Part shown: positions 9,001 to 18,730 of the stretch, piece after piece | Position numbering within the stretch: position 1 is the first letter of the stretch | Layout of the letters: each line of letters starts with the position of its first letter | Origin: Micromonospora parastrephiae | GTDB taxonomy: Bacteria; Actinomycetota; Actinomycetes; Mycobacteriales; Micromonosporaceae | DNA: 40,980 bases | Assembly (NCBI RefSeq): GCF_016802865.1 | Contig: NZ_JAEVHM010000037.1 | Location: 1 to 40,980, forward strand | Direction: 5' to 3' | Made by a program: the position numbers and the translations under genes | The notes under the pieces: generated by a model | What the model saw: only the letters and a program-made list of their open reading frames with translations | What the model was told of the DNA's origin: nothing | Databases searched by the model: none

Positions 9001-10472
9001 TCGGTTCGTCGCGCAGCGGCCGGTCGCAGACGCTGCGGACGATCTCCGGGACGGTGGCCCGTACGCACTCGGCGGCGGACGTCCACCTCTACGGCGTCGA
9101 CTGCGGCAACGGGGCCCTGCTGGCCCTCAACGACCTGCCGCACTGCGGTGCGGTGGTGCAGCGCACGGAGGCGGAGCGCCTCGGTCGGCTGTTCGGCCGC
9201 CTCGTCGCCGAACTGGGACGGCGACAGCAACTGCTCGCCTCCACCGGCTCGGCGAGCCTCGTCGAGTACCGGGCCGGCGTGGCCGAGGGAGAACGTCCGC
9301 CACACGTCCTGCTGCTGCTCGACCGGTTCGAGGTCTTCGACAAGACCTTCGCCGACTACGACAACGGCAACATCATGGCGGCGCTGCTCACGCTGCTGCG
9401 GGAGGGCGCCGGTGCCGGGATCCACGTGGTGCTGGCCGGTGACCGGAGCATGTTCTCCACCCGAATCTCGTCGACCACTGACGACAAGCTGGTGCTCCGA
9501 CTGACCGAGCGCAGCGACTACAGCATGGTCGGCATCAACTATCGGCAGTTGCCCGATGAGATCGAGGCGGGCCGGGCGATCCGGGCCGTCGACAGCGCGG
9601 AGGCGCAGATCGCCCTGCTCGCCGAGGACAGCTCCGGTCAGGGCCAGGCGCGGGCCCTCGCCGAGATCGCCGAAACCGCTGGCCGGCGGGACGCCGATCT
9701 CGCCGACGCCGCCCGCCCCTTCCGGATCGACGTGCTGCCGGACGAGCTGACCCTGGCGGACACCCGGACGCTGGTGCGGCCGGCCTCGCCACTCTGGACG
9801 ATGCTCGGGGTGGGCGGCGACGAGCTCACGGCGATCGGCCCGGACCTGGAGAACATTCCCACCTTCATCCTGGCCGGACCACCACGCTCGGGTCGGAGCA
9901 CCACGCTGCTGACGATGGTCGCCGGCCTGCTGGAGAAGGGGACGCCCGTGGTGATCGCGGCCCCCCGCCGGTCGCCACTGCGGGAACTGGCCGGCCTACC
10001 CGGGGTGCTCGACCTCGTGACCAGCGAGAACTTCACCTCTGCGGGACTCGCGGCGGCGCTGGACGGGCGGACCGGGCCGGCCGTGGTCGTCCTCGACGAC
10101 GCCGAGCAGCTGCTCAAGTGCGACGCCGGCAGCGACCTCGGGGAGATCGCGCGGGCCGGGGCGGAGAAGGGCCTCGGCCTGATCATGGCTGGGTCCATCG
10201 ACGGCCTCGCCGGCGGCTTCGGCGGCTGGCACGTCGACGCCCGGCGCAACCGGCAGGGCGGGCTGCTCAGCCCACAGGGCCTCGGCGACGGGGAGCTGAT
10301 CGGCGCCAAGCTTTCCCGCGGCCAGCTCGGCGGCGGGCGGGCGGGCCGGGCGCTCGCCCACTTCGGCGACGGCAAGCTGCACCTGGTGCAGGTGCCGCGG
10401 ACCGAACCCGCCGCGCTGCGGGCACTGCTTGCGGACGCCGGGTCCCCGGTCACCGAGCCGGCGGAAGGCTGA
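6079..10472 (+). CDS. EssC-type T7SS ATPase (ubiquitin fold-FHA-TM-FtsK/SpoIIIE), frameshifted near 7345
   Basis: Two overlapping frames together encode one protein of about 1464 residues once a single base is restored at 7342-7347 (CCGG to CCGGG gives AAPGDEEGW). Order: ubiquitin-like domain (residues 1-80), FHA-like domain (about 92-185), two membrane helices (about 228-275), then three ATPase modules. Module 1 is intact, with Walker A GTTGSGKS (about 640), Walker B LLIVIDEF (about 747) and ATQRPGG. Modules 2 and 3 have altered loops (GSSRSGRS near 975, GPPRSGRS near 1265) and weaker Walker B motifs (LLLLDRF, VVVLDDAE). This layout is that of Firmicutes EssC rather than mycobacterial EccC. 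It powers export of small helical proteins and toxins across the membrane. It follows the ESAT-6-like gene through an attenuating hairpin. If the frameshift is real, the protein stops before module 1. Confidence 0.85.
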
Positions 10473-10579
10473 CCTCGGGCCGGTGAATCGGCCGACATGA
10501 GGACCGACGTCGGCGTACAGGTGGGGGCGACGAGTCAGGCAGCGAGTCGGTGCCGAGCTGGGCGACGAGCCTGCTGATC

Positions 10580-10615
10580 GCCGGCATGTCACGTCCGTGA
10601 GGGTGACATGCCGGC
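10580..10615. repeat. 13-bp inverted repeat after the EssC-type gene
   Basis: GCCGGCATGTCAC (10580-10592) and its exact reverse complement (10603-10615) flank a 10-nt loop. It lies in the 221-nt gap between convergent genes, 30 nt before a second hairpin. It may be part of a tandem terminator. No gene is seen in this gap. Confidence 0.6.
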
Positions 10616-10644
10616 GGCACCGGAAGCCGGCGGGTGGAAACAAA

Positions 10645-10679
10645 TCGGGGGGGACACCGCCCCCAGGTGTCCCCCCCGA
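10645..10679. terminator. Bidirectional terminator between convergent genes
   Basis: A 14-nt perfect stem containing seven consecutive G paired with seven consecutive C (10645-10658 with 10666-10679) and a 7-nt loop. It separates the EssC-type gene (+) from the gene ending at 10694 (-). Confidence 0.75.
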
Positions 10680-10693
10680 CGCGGAGTCGACAG

Positions 10694-11356
10694 CTACCCC
10701 CTGGTTGCCGACTCCTGCGGGGACGCCGGCGGTGTGAGCGCCGGGCCATCACCGTCCCAGGTGAGCTCAAGTGTCCCGGTGATCGTGGCAAAGAGCTCGA
10801 AGAGCTCCTCCGCCTCCGCGAGGTTCGGGCTCGACCCGGTCACCACCAGGACGTTCGCGGAGCCCGGCAGCGGTACGACGGTGTGCATCACGGCGCAACG
10901 CATGGCTGCGCCGTCCTGGGTCACGTTTTGGATGCCGTGCACCCGGCCGACCGTGCCGACCGCGGGGATCTGCGCAGTGCTCACCCGGCGCCAGGTCCCG
11001 TCGGCGTGAGCCGGCTGCCCGACCGCGGTCAGCGCGCCGAGGATGTCACCGGTCGCCGGTGGGGTGACCACAGAGACCAGCAGGGAGGCGGTGAGCGGGC
11101 CGTCCTCGTACAGCTGGAAGACGCCGGCGGCGTGCATCGCGCCGGCGCGGCGGGCCTCGCGCACGGACCGGCGCAGCTGCTCGGCGTACTGCCCCGCCTG
11201 CTCCTCGGTGAAGCCGCCTTCGCGGGCCCGCGTCCACACGTCGTTCGCCATCCGGTTCTCGCTCGCCTCGTCGGCGACGGCGTAGTCCACCCAGTCCTCC
11301 GGCGTGCGCAGCCGGAAACCGTTCGGGGTCGAGACGGTGGTCGTCGCGCCGGTCAC
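10694..11356 (-). CDS. Uncharacterised T7SS-locus protein
   Basis: A 220-residue soluble protein with no signal peptide or membrane helix. The GTG at 11356 is preferred over an in-frame TTG at 11383 because GAAGGAG sits 8 nt before it. I see no domain I can name. The N-terminal part has the look of an 'x-PxGFxLRTPEDW' fold followed by a helical stretch (GGFTEEQAGQYAEQLRRSVREARRAG). The C-terminal half is beta-rich and ends with NLAEAEELFELFATITGTLELTW. It starts 23 nt after the stop of the small helical protein at 11380-11685, forming a two-gene operon driven by the promoter at 11766-11793. The pairing of a mid-sized soluble protein with an ESAT-6-like one beside a toxin suggests a chaperone or targeting factor, which is inference. 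Confidence 0.7.
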   Translation of the reverse strand: MTGATTTVSTPNGFRLRTPEDWVDYAVADEASENRMANDVWTRAREGGFTEEQAGQYAEQLRRSVREARRAGAMHAAGVFQLYEDGPLTASLLVSVVTPPATGDILGALTAVGQPAHADGTWRRVSTAQIPAVGTVGRVHGIQNVTQDGAAMRCAVMHTVVPLPGSANVLVVTGSSPNLAEAEELFELFATITGTLELTWDGDGPALTPPASPQESATRG

Positions 11357-11379
11357 TGAACTGACTCCTTCACCGCTGG

Positions 11380-11685
11380 TCAACTTGCCGCCCCGCTGTC
11401 CGGGTTCGTGAGTGCGTTGACGGTCTGCTCGTCCGTCTCCCGGAACGCGTCCGCCACCGCCTTCGCGGCGTCGCGTACGCCTTCGAGGTCCTTCGCCACG
11501 ACGTGGCGACCGTCACCCCATCGCTTCTCGAACTCGTGGGCCGCCTTCTGCAGGTCGCGCTGCCCGAGCGTGTCGACCACATGGCCCATGGACCTGATCG
11601 GCGCGCTGTCCATCAGGTCCTTGGTGCGCTGCAGCAGGTCGTGCACACGCTCCAGTTCGGCACCGGGTACGTCGATCACGCTCAT
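11380..11685 (-). CDS. Small helical WXG100-like protein, probable toxin-targeting partner
   Basis: A 101-residue, signal-less, mostly helical protein. Residues 6-35 and 45-90 form two predicted helices, with the bend at FEKRWGDGRH, where a tryptophan sits in a WXG-like position. The end of helix 2 carries ADAFRETDEQTVNAL, similar to the C-terminal export signals of actinobacterial ESX substrates. It is transcribed divergently from the RHS toxin gene, with back-to-back SigL-type -35 boxes between them. In Firmicutes LXG toxins, small helical partner proteins bind the toxin N-terminus and guide it to EssC. I infer a comparable role here with the helical N-terminus of the RHS protein. Confidence 0.7.
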   Translation of the reverse strand: MSVIDVPGAELERVHDLLQRTKDLMDSAPIRSMGHVVDTLGQRDLQKAAHEFEKRWGDGRHVVAKDLEGVRDAAKAVADAFRETDEQTVNALTNPDSGAAS

Positions 11686-11765
11686 GCCAGCACCGCCGCG
11701 CCGACCCTGCCGGTTCGCTCGCTCATCTCCGACTCCCTTCGGACCGTCACAGCAACTCCGCGCCG

Positions 11766-11793
11766 TACACGGACCGGCGGGCAGAGCGGTTCA
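11766..11793 (-). promoter_or_regulatory. SigL-type ECF promoter of the small helical protein operon
   Basis: On the minus strand TGAACC (11788-11793), a 16-nt spacer and CGTGTA (11766-11771), 81 nt upstream of the start codon at 11685. Its -35 box is separated by only 4 nt from that of the opposite promoter, forming GGTTCA-accc-TGAACC. Confidence 0.68.
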
Positions 11794-11797
11794 ACCC

Positions 11798-11825
11798 TGA
11801 ACCGATCTTCCATCGCCTACGTGTG
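11798..11825 (+). promoter_or_regulatory. SigL-type ECF promoter of the RHS toxin operon
   Basis: TGAACC (11798-11803), 16-nt spacer, CGTGTG (11820-11825), 62 nt upstream of the ATG at 11887. It is divergent from the promoter at 11766-11793. Confidence 0.7.
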
Positions 11826-11886
11826 CAGGTCGGCTCCTGCGCCGGTTGGTTGCTTCCAGGATGCCGAGACGGTGCGATAGGGGAGG

Positions 11887-14800
11887 TTGGTCATGACGCG
11901 TCCAGGGGACGCCGAGTGGTCGGTGTTGCAACTCGACTCCGATCCGGTGCCTGGTGATCCAGAGTCCTTTGAGGAGATCACCCGCGCCTACCAGGAGTTG
12001 GCCAGGACCACCCAGGAAGCTCACGACCTGCTCGCCGGCGGCGGCCAGATCGACGTCGGGCAGGGCAAGGCGATGGAAGCCTTCCGGGACCTGATCGGCA
12101 AGCTGCCACCGCGGCTGGACCGGATGGCCCACTCCTATTCCGCCGCCGCCGACGCGTACCTGCGCTACCTTCCCTCCCTCGAAGAGGCGCAGACGATGTC
12201 GCTGCGCGCCCTGGACCAGGCCCAGCAGGCCTCCGGCGACCAGGGATCGGCGCAGGCGGCGGTGTCGTCGGCACAGGCGGCGCTGACCGCGCTCAGCGGC
12301 GACGCGGACGCTGCGAAGGACGCGAAGGACAAGGCCGACGACGAGGTCGCCGCAGCCAAGCGCCGAGCCGACGACGCCCGGCAGGCCCTGGACCAGGCCA
12401 AGGCGCTCCTCGGTCAGGCGACCGCGCTACGCGACCAAGCCGCCCGCTCGGCGGCCGAGACGCTCCGGCACCTGGCGAAAGACGCCCCACAGCGGTCGCT
12501 CTGGGAGAAGATTGCCGAGGCGTTCCACGCGTTCGTCGAGTTCCTGCGCAGCACCGTGATCCAGTGGATCACCACCGTCCTCGACGTGCTCTCCGTGATC
12601 GCATCGTTCATCTTCCCGCCACTCGGCGAAGCGATCGGCCTGCTGTCCGGCGCGATCGACCTCGCGTCGGCCGTGCTCGGCGGAGACCCGGCCGAGATCG
12701 GTCTGGCCGCCGGCGGTCTGGCCCTCGGTCTGATCCCGGGCGGCCGGGCCGCCGCGCTGGTCATGAAGTTCGCCGCCAAGGGCGGCAAGGCGCTCGGCCT
12801 GGCCGGCGACGGCGTCAAGGGAGCCACGCGAGGCCTGGACGGCGGCGGAGGCAAGACGATCGGGGGTGCGCTGCCCGGCAGGGGCGCAGGCGCCAACCGC
12901 CCGCCCGTCCCGAAGGACACCTCCCTGTCGATCGATGTACGCAAGTGCGTCACCGATCCGATCGACGTCGCCACCGGGGAGATGGTGCTCTCCCAGATCG
13001 ACCTGGAGTTGGCCGATCCGCTCCCGCTGGTGCTGGAGCGAACGCACCTCTCGTCGTACCGGGCGGGCGGTTGGTTCGGACCGAGCTGGGCAGCCACCCT
13101 CGACCAGCGGCTCGAGTGGGATGCGCAGGGCGTCTGCTACTTCGCCCCCGACGGCACGATCCTGGTCTACCCGCCGGCTTTCCCCGGCGAGCCGGTCCTC
13201 CCCGTCGAGGGGCCGCGATGGCCACTGACGGTGCACTCCGACGGCACGGCCGTGGTGACCGACCCGGTGGCCGGTCGGTCGAGCCTGTTCCTGGTCTCCG
13301 GCGCGGTCGGCCGGGTCGCGGCGGTTGTCGACGGTGACGGCAACCGGCTGGAGGTGGTGCGGGACGAGCGACACGCGCCGGTCGCGCTGCGGCACGTGAA
13401 CGGAGAGTGGATCGCCGTCAGCACCTCGGGCAACCGGGTCACCGCTCTGCACCGGACGGGTCCCGGCGGGCGGCCCACCGAGCTGATCGCCGAATACCGC
13501 TACGACGAGCAGGGCCGGCTCGTGGAGGTCCTCAACACCTCCGGCCAGCCGATGCGCTTCGGGTACGACGACGCAGGGCGCGTCACCGGCTGGCGCGACC
13601 GCAACGGCGTCGAGTACCGGTACACGTACGACGCCGCCGGGCGCTGCGTGCGTACCGAGGGTGCGGACGGGTTCCTGAACGGCACCCTCGCCTACGACCA
13701 CGCCGAGCGGACCACGACGTACACCGACTCGCTCGGCAACGTCACCGTCTACCGGCTGGACGACCTGCGGCACGTGGCGAGCGAGACCGACCCGCTGGGC
13801 AACACCACCCGGTACGAGTGGGGCCGGTACAACCAGCTGCTGGCCCGGATCGACCCGCTGGGCCGGACCACCCGCTACGAGTACGACGCCGACGGCCAGT
13901 TGAGCACGGTGATCCGTCCGGACGGCACGGAGGCGCAGTTCACGAGCGGTGGCGACGCCATGGCCACGACGATCGCGGTGCGGGCCGGGGACCGGGTTCT
14001 CACCCGTGACTACGGCACCATGCCGGACCCGACCGTGGGGCAGGTCGGGGTGGCCGAGCCGTTCGACTACGACCGGCTGCGCGCGGACGACCTGGTCCGG
14101 GAGTCCGCACTCGCCGGCGGCCTGATCCACCGGATCGGCGCGCGCGGCCGCGTCGAACTGGTGCGCTACGACGACGAGGGCAACCCGGTCGAGCGGGTGG
14201 ACGCGGCTGGCCAGGTCACCCGCACCGAGTACGGACCCTTCGACCTCGTGCTGGCCAGGGTGGACGCCGACGGCGCCCGGACCAGCTACGGGTACGACGC
14301 CGAGCTGCGGCTGATCCGCGTCACCGATCCCCGTGGCCTGGAGTGGCACTACACCTACGACGCGGCGGGCCGGCTGGTCGAGGAGATCGACTTCAACGGC
14401 CGGGTACGGCGGTACGACTACGACGCGGCCGGCCAGCTGATCCGGTCGACGAACGGGCTGGGTGAGGTCACCGAGTACGAGCATGATCTGCTCGGCAACG
14501 TGGTCGAGCGCCGAACCGTGTCCGGCACCACCCGGTACCGCTACGACGCGGTCGGCCGGCTGGTGGCGGCCGAGAACGCCGACGCCGAGCTGCTGATCGA
14601 GCGCGACGAGCGCGGGCGTGTGGTGGCGCACACCACGAACGGCCGTACCCTCTCCTTCCGTTACGACGACCGCACCGGCGCCCGGCACCGCCGCACCCCC
14701 AACGGATCGGAGAGCGTCTGGGCGTACGACCCGTTCGGCAACCTCGATTCGTTGGTCACCGCGGGGCGCACACTCGGCTTCCGGCACGACTGGCAGGGCC

Positions 14801-16649
14801 GGGAGCTGCGCCGCAGCCTCGACGGCCAGGTGGTGCTCGAGCAGACGTTCGGCACCGACCGGCAGCTCGCCGCACAGGTGCTGCCCGGCCTGCGGCAGCG
14901 CCGGTTCGACTACCGGGCCGATGGCCTGCTCGCCGGCATCGACGACGACGTGACGGGCCGGGTCGACTTCACACTGGACGGCGCGGGCCGGGTGCTCGCC
15001 GTCCGGGGCGCGGGCCGGGTTGAGGACTACCGGTACGACGCGACCGGCAACCTGACATCGGCCGGTGTGGCCGGCCTGCCGTACGCCGGGGAACTGCGCT
15101 ACGACGGCAACCTGGTCACCGAGGCGGGCGGGGTCCGCTACCGGTACGACGCGCAGGGCCGGATGGTCAGCCGGACGCTGACGACCCGGCGGACGGGGAC
15201 CGCACCTGGCACTTCGAGTGGGACGCCCACGACCGGCTCGTCGGGGTGTTGACCCCGAACGGCGACCGCTGGCGCTACCGCTACGACCCGCTCGGCCGCC
15301 GGATCGCCAAGCAGCGGTACGCGGGCGACGGCACGACCCCGGTCGAGCGGATGGACTTCGTCTGGGACGGGTCGCTGCTGGTCGAGCAGGTGCACACGGA
15401 CGAGCAGGGCCGTACCCGGGTGACCACCTGGGAGTACCACCCGGACGAGCAGCGTCCGGTGGCCCAGACCGTCCGGGACGAGCGTGACCAGATCGAAGAG
15501 CGCTTCTACGCGATCGTCACCGACCTGGTCGGCACGCCCACAGACCTGGTCGACGCGGGCGGGAATCTTGCCTGGCGGAACGACGCCACCCTGTGGGGTG
15601 CGTCGACGGCCGACGGTGCCGACCCGGGCGTGATCCCGCTGCGGTTCCCCGGGCAGTACCTGGACCCGGAGACCGGGCTGCACTACAACGTCTACCGCTA
15701 CTACGACCCGATCAGTGCCCGGTACGTCAGCCAGGACCCGCTCGGCCTCGCGCCGGCACCGGATCCGGCCGGCTACGTACCCAACCCGTACGCGGCGGCC
15801 GACCCGCTCGGCCTGGCCTGCACCGCCGGCTCGTCGAGCAAGACCCCGGGTTCGCCCGGTGGCGGCACGGACGCCGGGCACCTGCCGGACACCAGCTCTG
15901 CTCCGCCCAGCCCGCGTGGCCCGCAGCCGAACACGCCGTCGACGTCCGACGTGGCGGGGCCGAGCAACGCCGATCCCCTGGCCAAGGTGACGCCGCAGCC
16001 CGTGCTCCCGGGCCCGAACAAGCCCGACGTCACGTTCCACGGCTCCACCGTCGGACCGTACGACATCGACAAGGACGGGAAGCTGATCGGCATCTTCGCC
16101 AACGGGTTGAAGTCCGACGCGATGCGGTTCGACAAGGTACCGCACTACAACCTCGGGAAACACCAGCACAAGCCCACGGGCAGTGGCTTCGTCTCCACCA
16201 CCGGAAATCCGGATGTCGCCCTGCAGTTCGTGCGGCCCACGTACACGGACACCGGCGGGAAGATCCTCCGGCCAGGCCCAGACAAGGGCTGGTTCGGCGG
16301 TCCACCCGACAAGTACGAGAAGCATGACGGCTGGATCTACGCGGTCGACGCGAAGAACACGCCGATGGTCCACGCACCGTCACAGAACTACGAAGGCCTG
16401 AATCACATGAAGTACCAGGATGAGTGGGCTGCCATCGACCAGATCCCGCCGGACAAGATCCTCGGCGCGTATCGCGTCAATCACCACTACAACCCCGTCG
16501 GCACGCAGAAGGACGGCCTGAACAGCGTCCGGATCGACCATCACCCCGACGAGGGCTTCTCGATGAACCACTTCGTCAAGAACTACGGCTACACCGACCC
16601 GCACGCATCCGGTTCCGGCGCGGCGAGCGGTTCCGGCGCGGCGAGCTGA
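11887..16649 (+). CDS. RHS polymorphic toxin with helical T7SS N-terminus and ADP-ribosyltransferase-like tip, frameshifted near 15190
   Basis: Two frames joined by restoring one G at 15185-15192 give about 1587 residues. Order: helical, signal-less export domain (1-180, with an Ala/Asp/Lys-rich coiled coil at about 110-185); hydrophobic helices (about 215-300); DUF6531-type RHS entry (IDVATGEMVLSQIDLELADPLPL, about 355-380); many YD repeats (YxYDxxGR) to about 1250; the RHS core end YRYYDPISARYVSQDPLGL and a second DPLGL, where the toxin is normally released; a Pro/Ser linker; and a C-terminal domain. That last domain has TFHGST, GFVSTTGNPDVALQF, GWIYAVD and YQDEW-x-IPPDKILGAYRV. This is the layout of scabin/pierisin-type mono-ADP-ribosyltransferases, with STT and QxE loops but His in place of the usual Arg. 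If the frameshift is real, the toxin tip is lost. Confidence 0.85.
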
Positions 16650-16664
16650 CGGCGGGAGCAGGCG

Positions 16665-17258
16665 ATGAGCGAGCAGGACCGAATTCAGGGCGAGGAGATG
16701 AGTGCAGTGGTGACAGCAGGACCACCCCCGATGGTGACCGACGAGATGCGTCGGCAGGCGAAGCAGGCCCCGGACACCTGGATCTACGCGGTCGACCCGG
16801 CGTTCGAGGGCGCCGGCGACGTGCCTGGCTGGGCGGTGATCGGCGCGTTCCGGGTGGACGAGCGGGGTGAGATCAGCGACGAGTTCCAGCGGAATCCCAA
16901 CTACCAACCGACACCTGTCGCGCTCGGCTTCCCGGCCCCGGCCAATGAGGTGGAGAACGCGTTGCAGTTGGCCGTCACCGGCCTGGGCGGCGACGAGAAG
17001 GTCCGCGTGGCCCTGCTGACCGCGACCGTCTTCGTGCCGTACGTGCCCGGGGTGGGTATCGCCGACCTGGATGCGGGCCTGGACCGGCCGGTGGTGCACG
17101 CGTTCACCTCGGAGCAGTACCTGCCCGATCCGGCCGACTGGCCGTACTGGGAGCGACGCGCCGTCCGGGACCTCATCGAACCGATCGGTGACCGGTACCT
17201 GGTGCTCAACCCGGGGAGTTCGCTCGAGCTGCGGCTGCCCGCCTCCGATCTCCGCTGA
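16665..17258 (+). CDS. SseB-domain type VII secretion-associated protein (possible immunity or chaperone)
   Basis: A 197-residue soluble protein starting 15 nt after the RHS stop, with GGGAG upstream. The N-terminal region (about residues 33-75, WIYAVDPAFEGAGDVPGWAVIGAFRVDERGEI) is the conserved part of the actinobacterial 'type VII secretion system-associated protein' family. Residues 85-197 form an SseB-like domain (LQLAVTG, ALLTATVFVPYVP, VVHAFTSEQYLP, DLIEPIGDRYLVLNPGSSLELRLP). Such proteins are encoded next to WXG/RHS toxins. Whether they neutralise the toxin or help export is not established. It shares a 19-nt identical in-frame stretch with the toxin domain (WIYAVD codons). It is co-transcribed with the toxin and the LysM/membrane protein downstream. 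Confidence 0.78.
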   Translation: MSEQDRIQGEEMSAVVTAGPPPMVTDEMRRQAKQAPDTWIYAVDPAFEGAGDVPGWAVIGAFRVDERGEISDEFQRNPNYQPTPVALGFPAPANEVENALQLAVTGLGGDEKVRVALLTATVFVPYVPGVGIADLDAGLDRPVVHAFTSEQYLPDPADWPYWERRAVRDLIEPIGDRYLVLNPGSSLELRLPASDLR

Positions 17259-17306
17259 CCGACCGCCGTACCGACCGGAGCCACGACGACAGTGAATGAG
17301 GTAGTC

Positions 17307-18687
17307 ATGCGCACGCCGCTTCCCGCCGCTACATGCCGGTCGCCCAGGGCGACGCGAGGTGGGTTGCTCGCCATCGCGGCCGCGCTGCTGTTCCTGCTGC
17401 TGCCGCTGAGCCCGGGCACGGCGAGCGCGGTGGAGCCGTCGGTGCCGTACTGGGTGGTGCCGGGCGAACCCGGCACGGAGAGCGATCTGACCCTGGCCGG
17501 GGTCGCCGACCGGGTGCTCGGCGAAGCCCGGCGCGCGCCGGAACTCTTCGAGCTCAACAAGGGACGGATGCAGCCCGACGGTCTCGCGTTGACCGATCCG
17601 GGGCAGCCGATCATGGCCGGTTGGGTCTTCATCCTTCCCGAGGGCGCGGTCTCCGGCGAGATCCGGATCGGCACGCCGCCGACGGTCACGCCGACAGCGG
17701 GCCAGCAACCCGCCGGCCAGCAGCCGGTTGCGCCGCCGGGGGGCGGTCAGCCCCAGCCGGCCGCCCCGGCAGCAGCGCAGCCGGCCGCACCGGTGGATAA
17801 CGGCGAAACCCTGATCCTCGGTCTCCGACCGGTCACCGCGGGGCTGCTCGGCGTGGGCGCGGTGCTGGTGCTGGCCGTCGTCGTACTGGTGCCGATCCTG
17901 CTGGGACGGCGCCGGCGCACGGCCGGTCCGCCCGCCCGGCGCCGCGCCGGGCTCCCGGGCGGTCCTGGACCGCGCGTTGCGGCAACTCGCCCTGCAGGCC
18001 AGCCAGGCCCAGGTGTACGCGGCCCTGATCGGCCCGGACCGGGTCTCGCTGCGACTGGCACCGGCGCTGCCGGAGGCCCCACCTCCGTGGCAGGCGCGGC
18101 AGCAGGGTGCGATCTGGGAGGCACCGACCTGGCAGCTCGACCAGAACCCGGACGACACCGCTGGTCTGCCGCTGCTCGCCACCGTAGGAACGGTCGGGGG
18201 CGAGTTGACCGTCGTCAACCTCGGGCGTGCGCCGGGCATCGTCGCGCTCACCGGGGACCCCGCAGCCTCGATGCGCGTCGCGGGCGCCTTCCTCGACGAG
18301 ATCGGCCGTCATTCCGCAGCAGCCTCCGTGACGATCAGCCTCGTCGGCACGGCGCCTCCTCCGTGGCCGGTTCCGGAGCGGGTCCGGGTCGTCACCGACG
18401 CGCGGAACATCCTGGTGCAGGCCGGCGACGGCGGCGCTCACCAGTCCGAGACGCTGCGCGACCACCTGGTGGTGGTCACCACCCCGATCCCGCCGGCTGA
18501 GCTGGAGCGCCTCGGCGCGCTGGCGGCGGTGTCGGACGGGACGGCGGCGGTACTGGTCGTCGGCGACGCGCCGAACGCCGCCTGGCGGTTCGAGGCCGAG
18601 GCCGACGGGTCTCTCGACGTCGGGGTGCTCGGGTTGCACCTCGATCGTCCGACACCGCGCGGTCGGCTCGTCCCGGGTCGTGGCTGA
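17307..18687 (+). CDS. LysM-like/transmembrane T7SS-locus protein, frameshifted between 17905 and 17965
   Basis: The N-terminal half is in one frame (from the ATG at 17307, GAGG just upstream). The C-terminal half is in another (through 18687). The true frame is clear because the other frame becomes Pro/Arg/Gly-only. The region has one extra base or lacks two. Joined, it is about 459 residues: signal peptide (about 1-43, ending GTASA), LysM-like module (YWVVPGEPG...LFELNKGRMQPDG...MAGWVFILPEG, about 50-115), Gln/Pro/Ala linker, one membrane helix (LLGVGAVLVLAVVVLVPILLG), and a cytoplasmic domain beginning AVLDRALRQLALQASQAQVYAALIGPDRVSLRLAP. This suggests a wall-contacting component of the export apparatus. 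It follows the SseB-type gene by 48 nt. Confidence 0.72.
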
Positions 18688-18730
18688 CCGGCTCTCTCCT
18701 GTCCGAACCTGTCGATCGATTGGTGTGGCG

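Noticed and set aside
12427..14787. 786-residue open frame on the minus strand inside the RHS gene
   Set aside because: It is the antisense shadow of a G/C-rich repeat gene, with low-complexity His/Arg/Val-rich translation and no recognisable domain.
16665..17258. Naming this gene a proven immunity protein
   Set aside because: Position after the toxin fits, but the SseB/T7SS-associated family also occurs away from toxins, so the role is left open.
18704..18728. CGAACC followed by GGTGTG upstream of the lipoprotein at 18731
   Set aside because: The spacer is only 12 nt and the -35 box differs in the first base, while all five accepted promoters have 16 nt. It also lies too close to the start codon.
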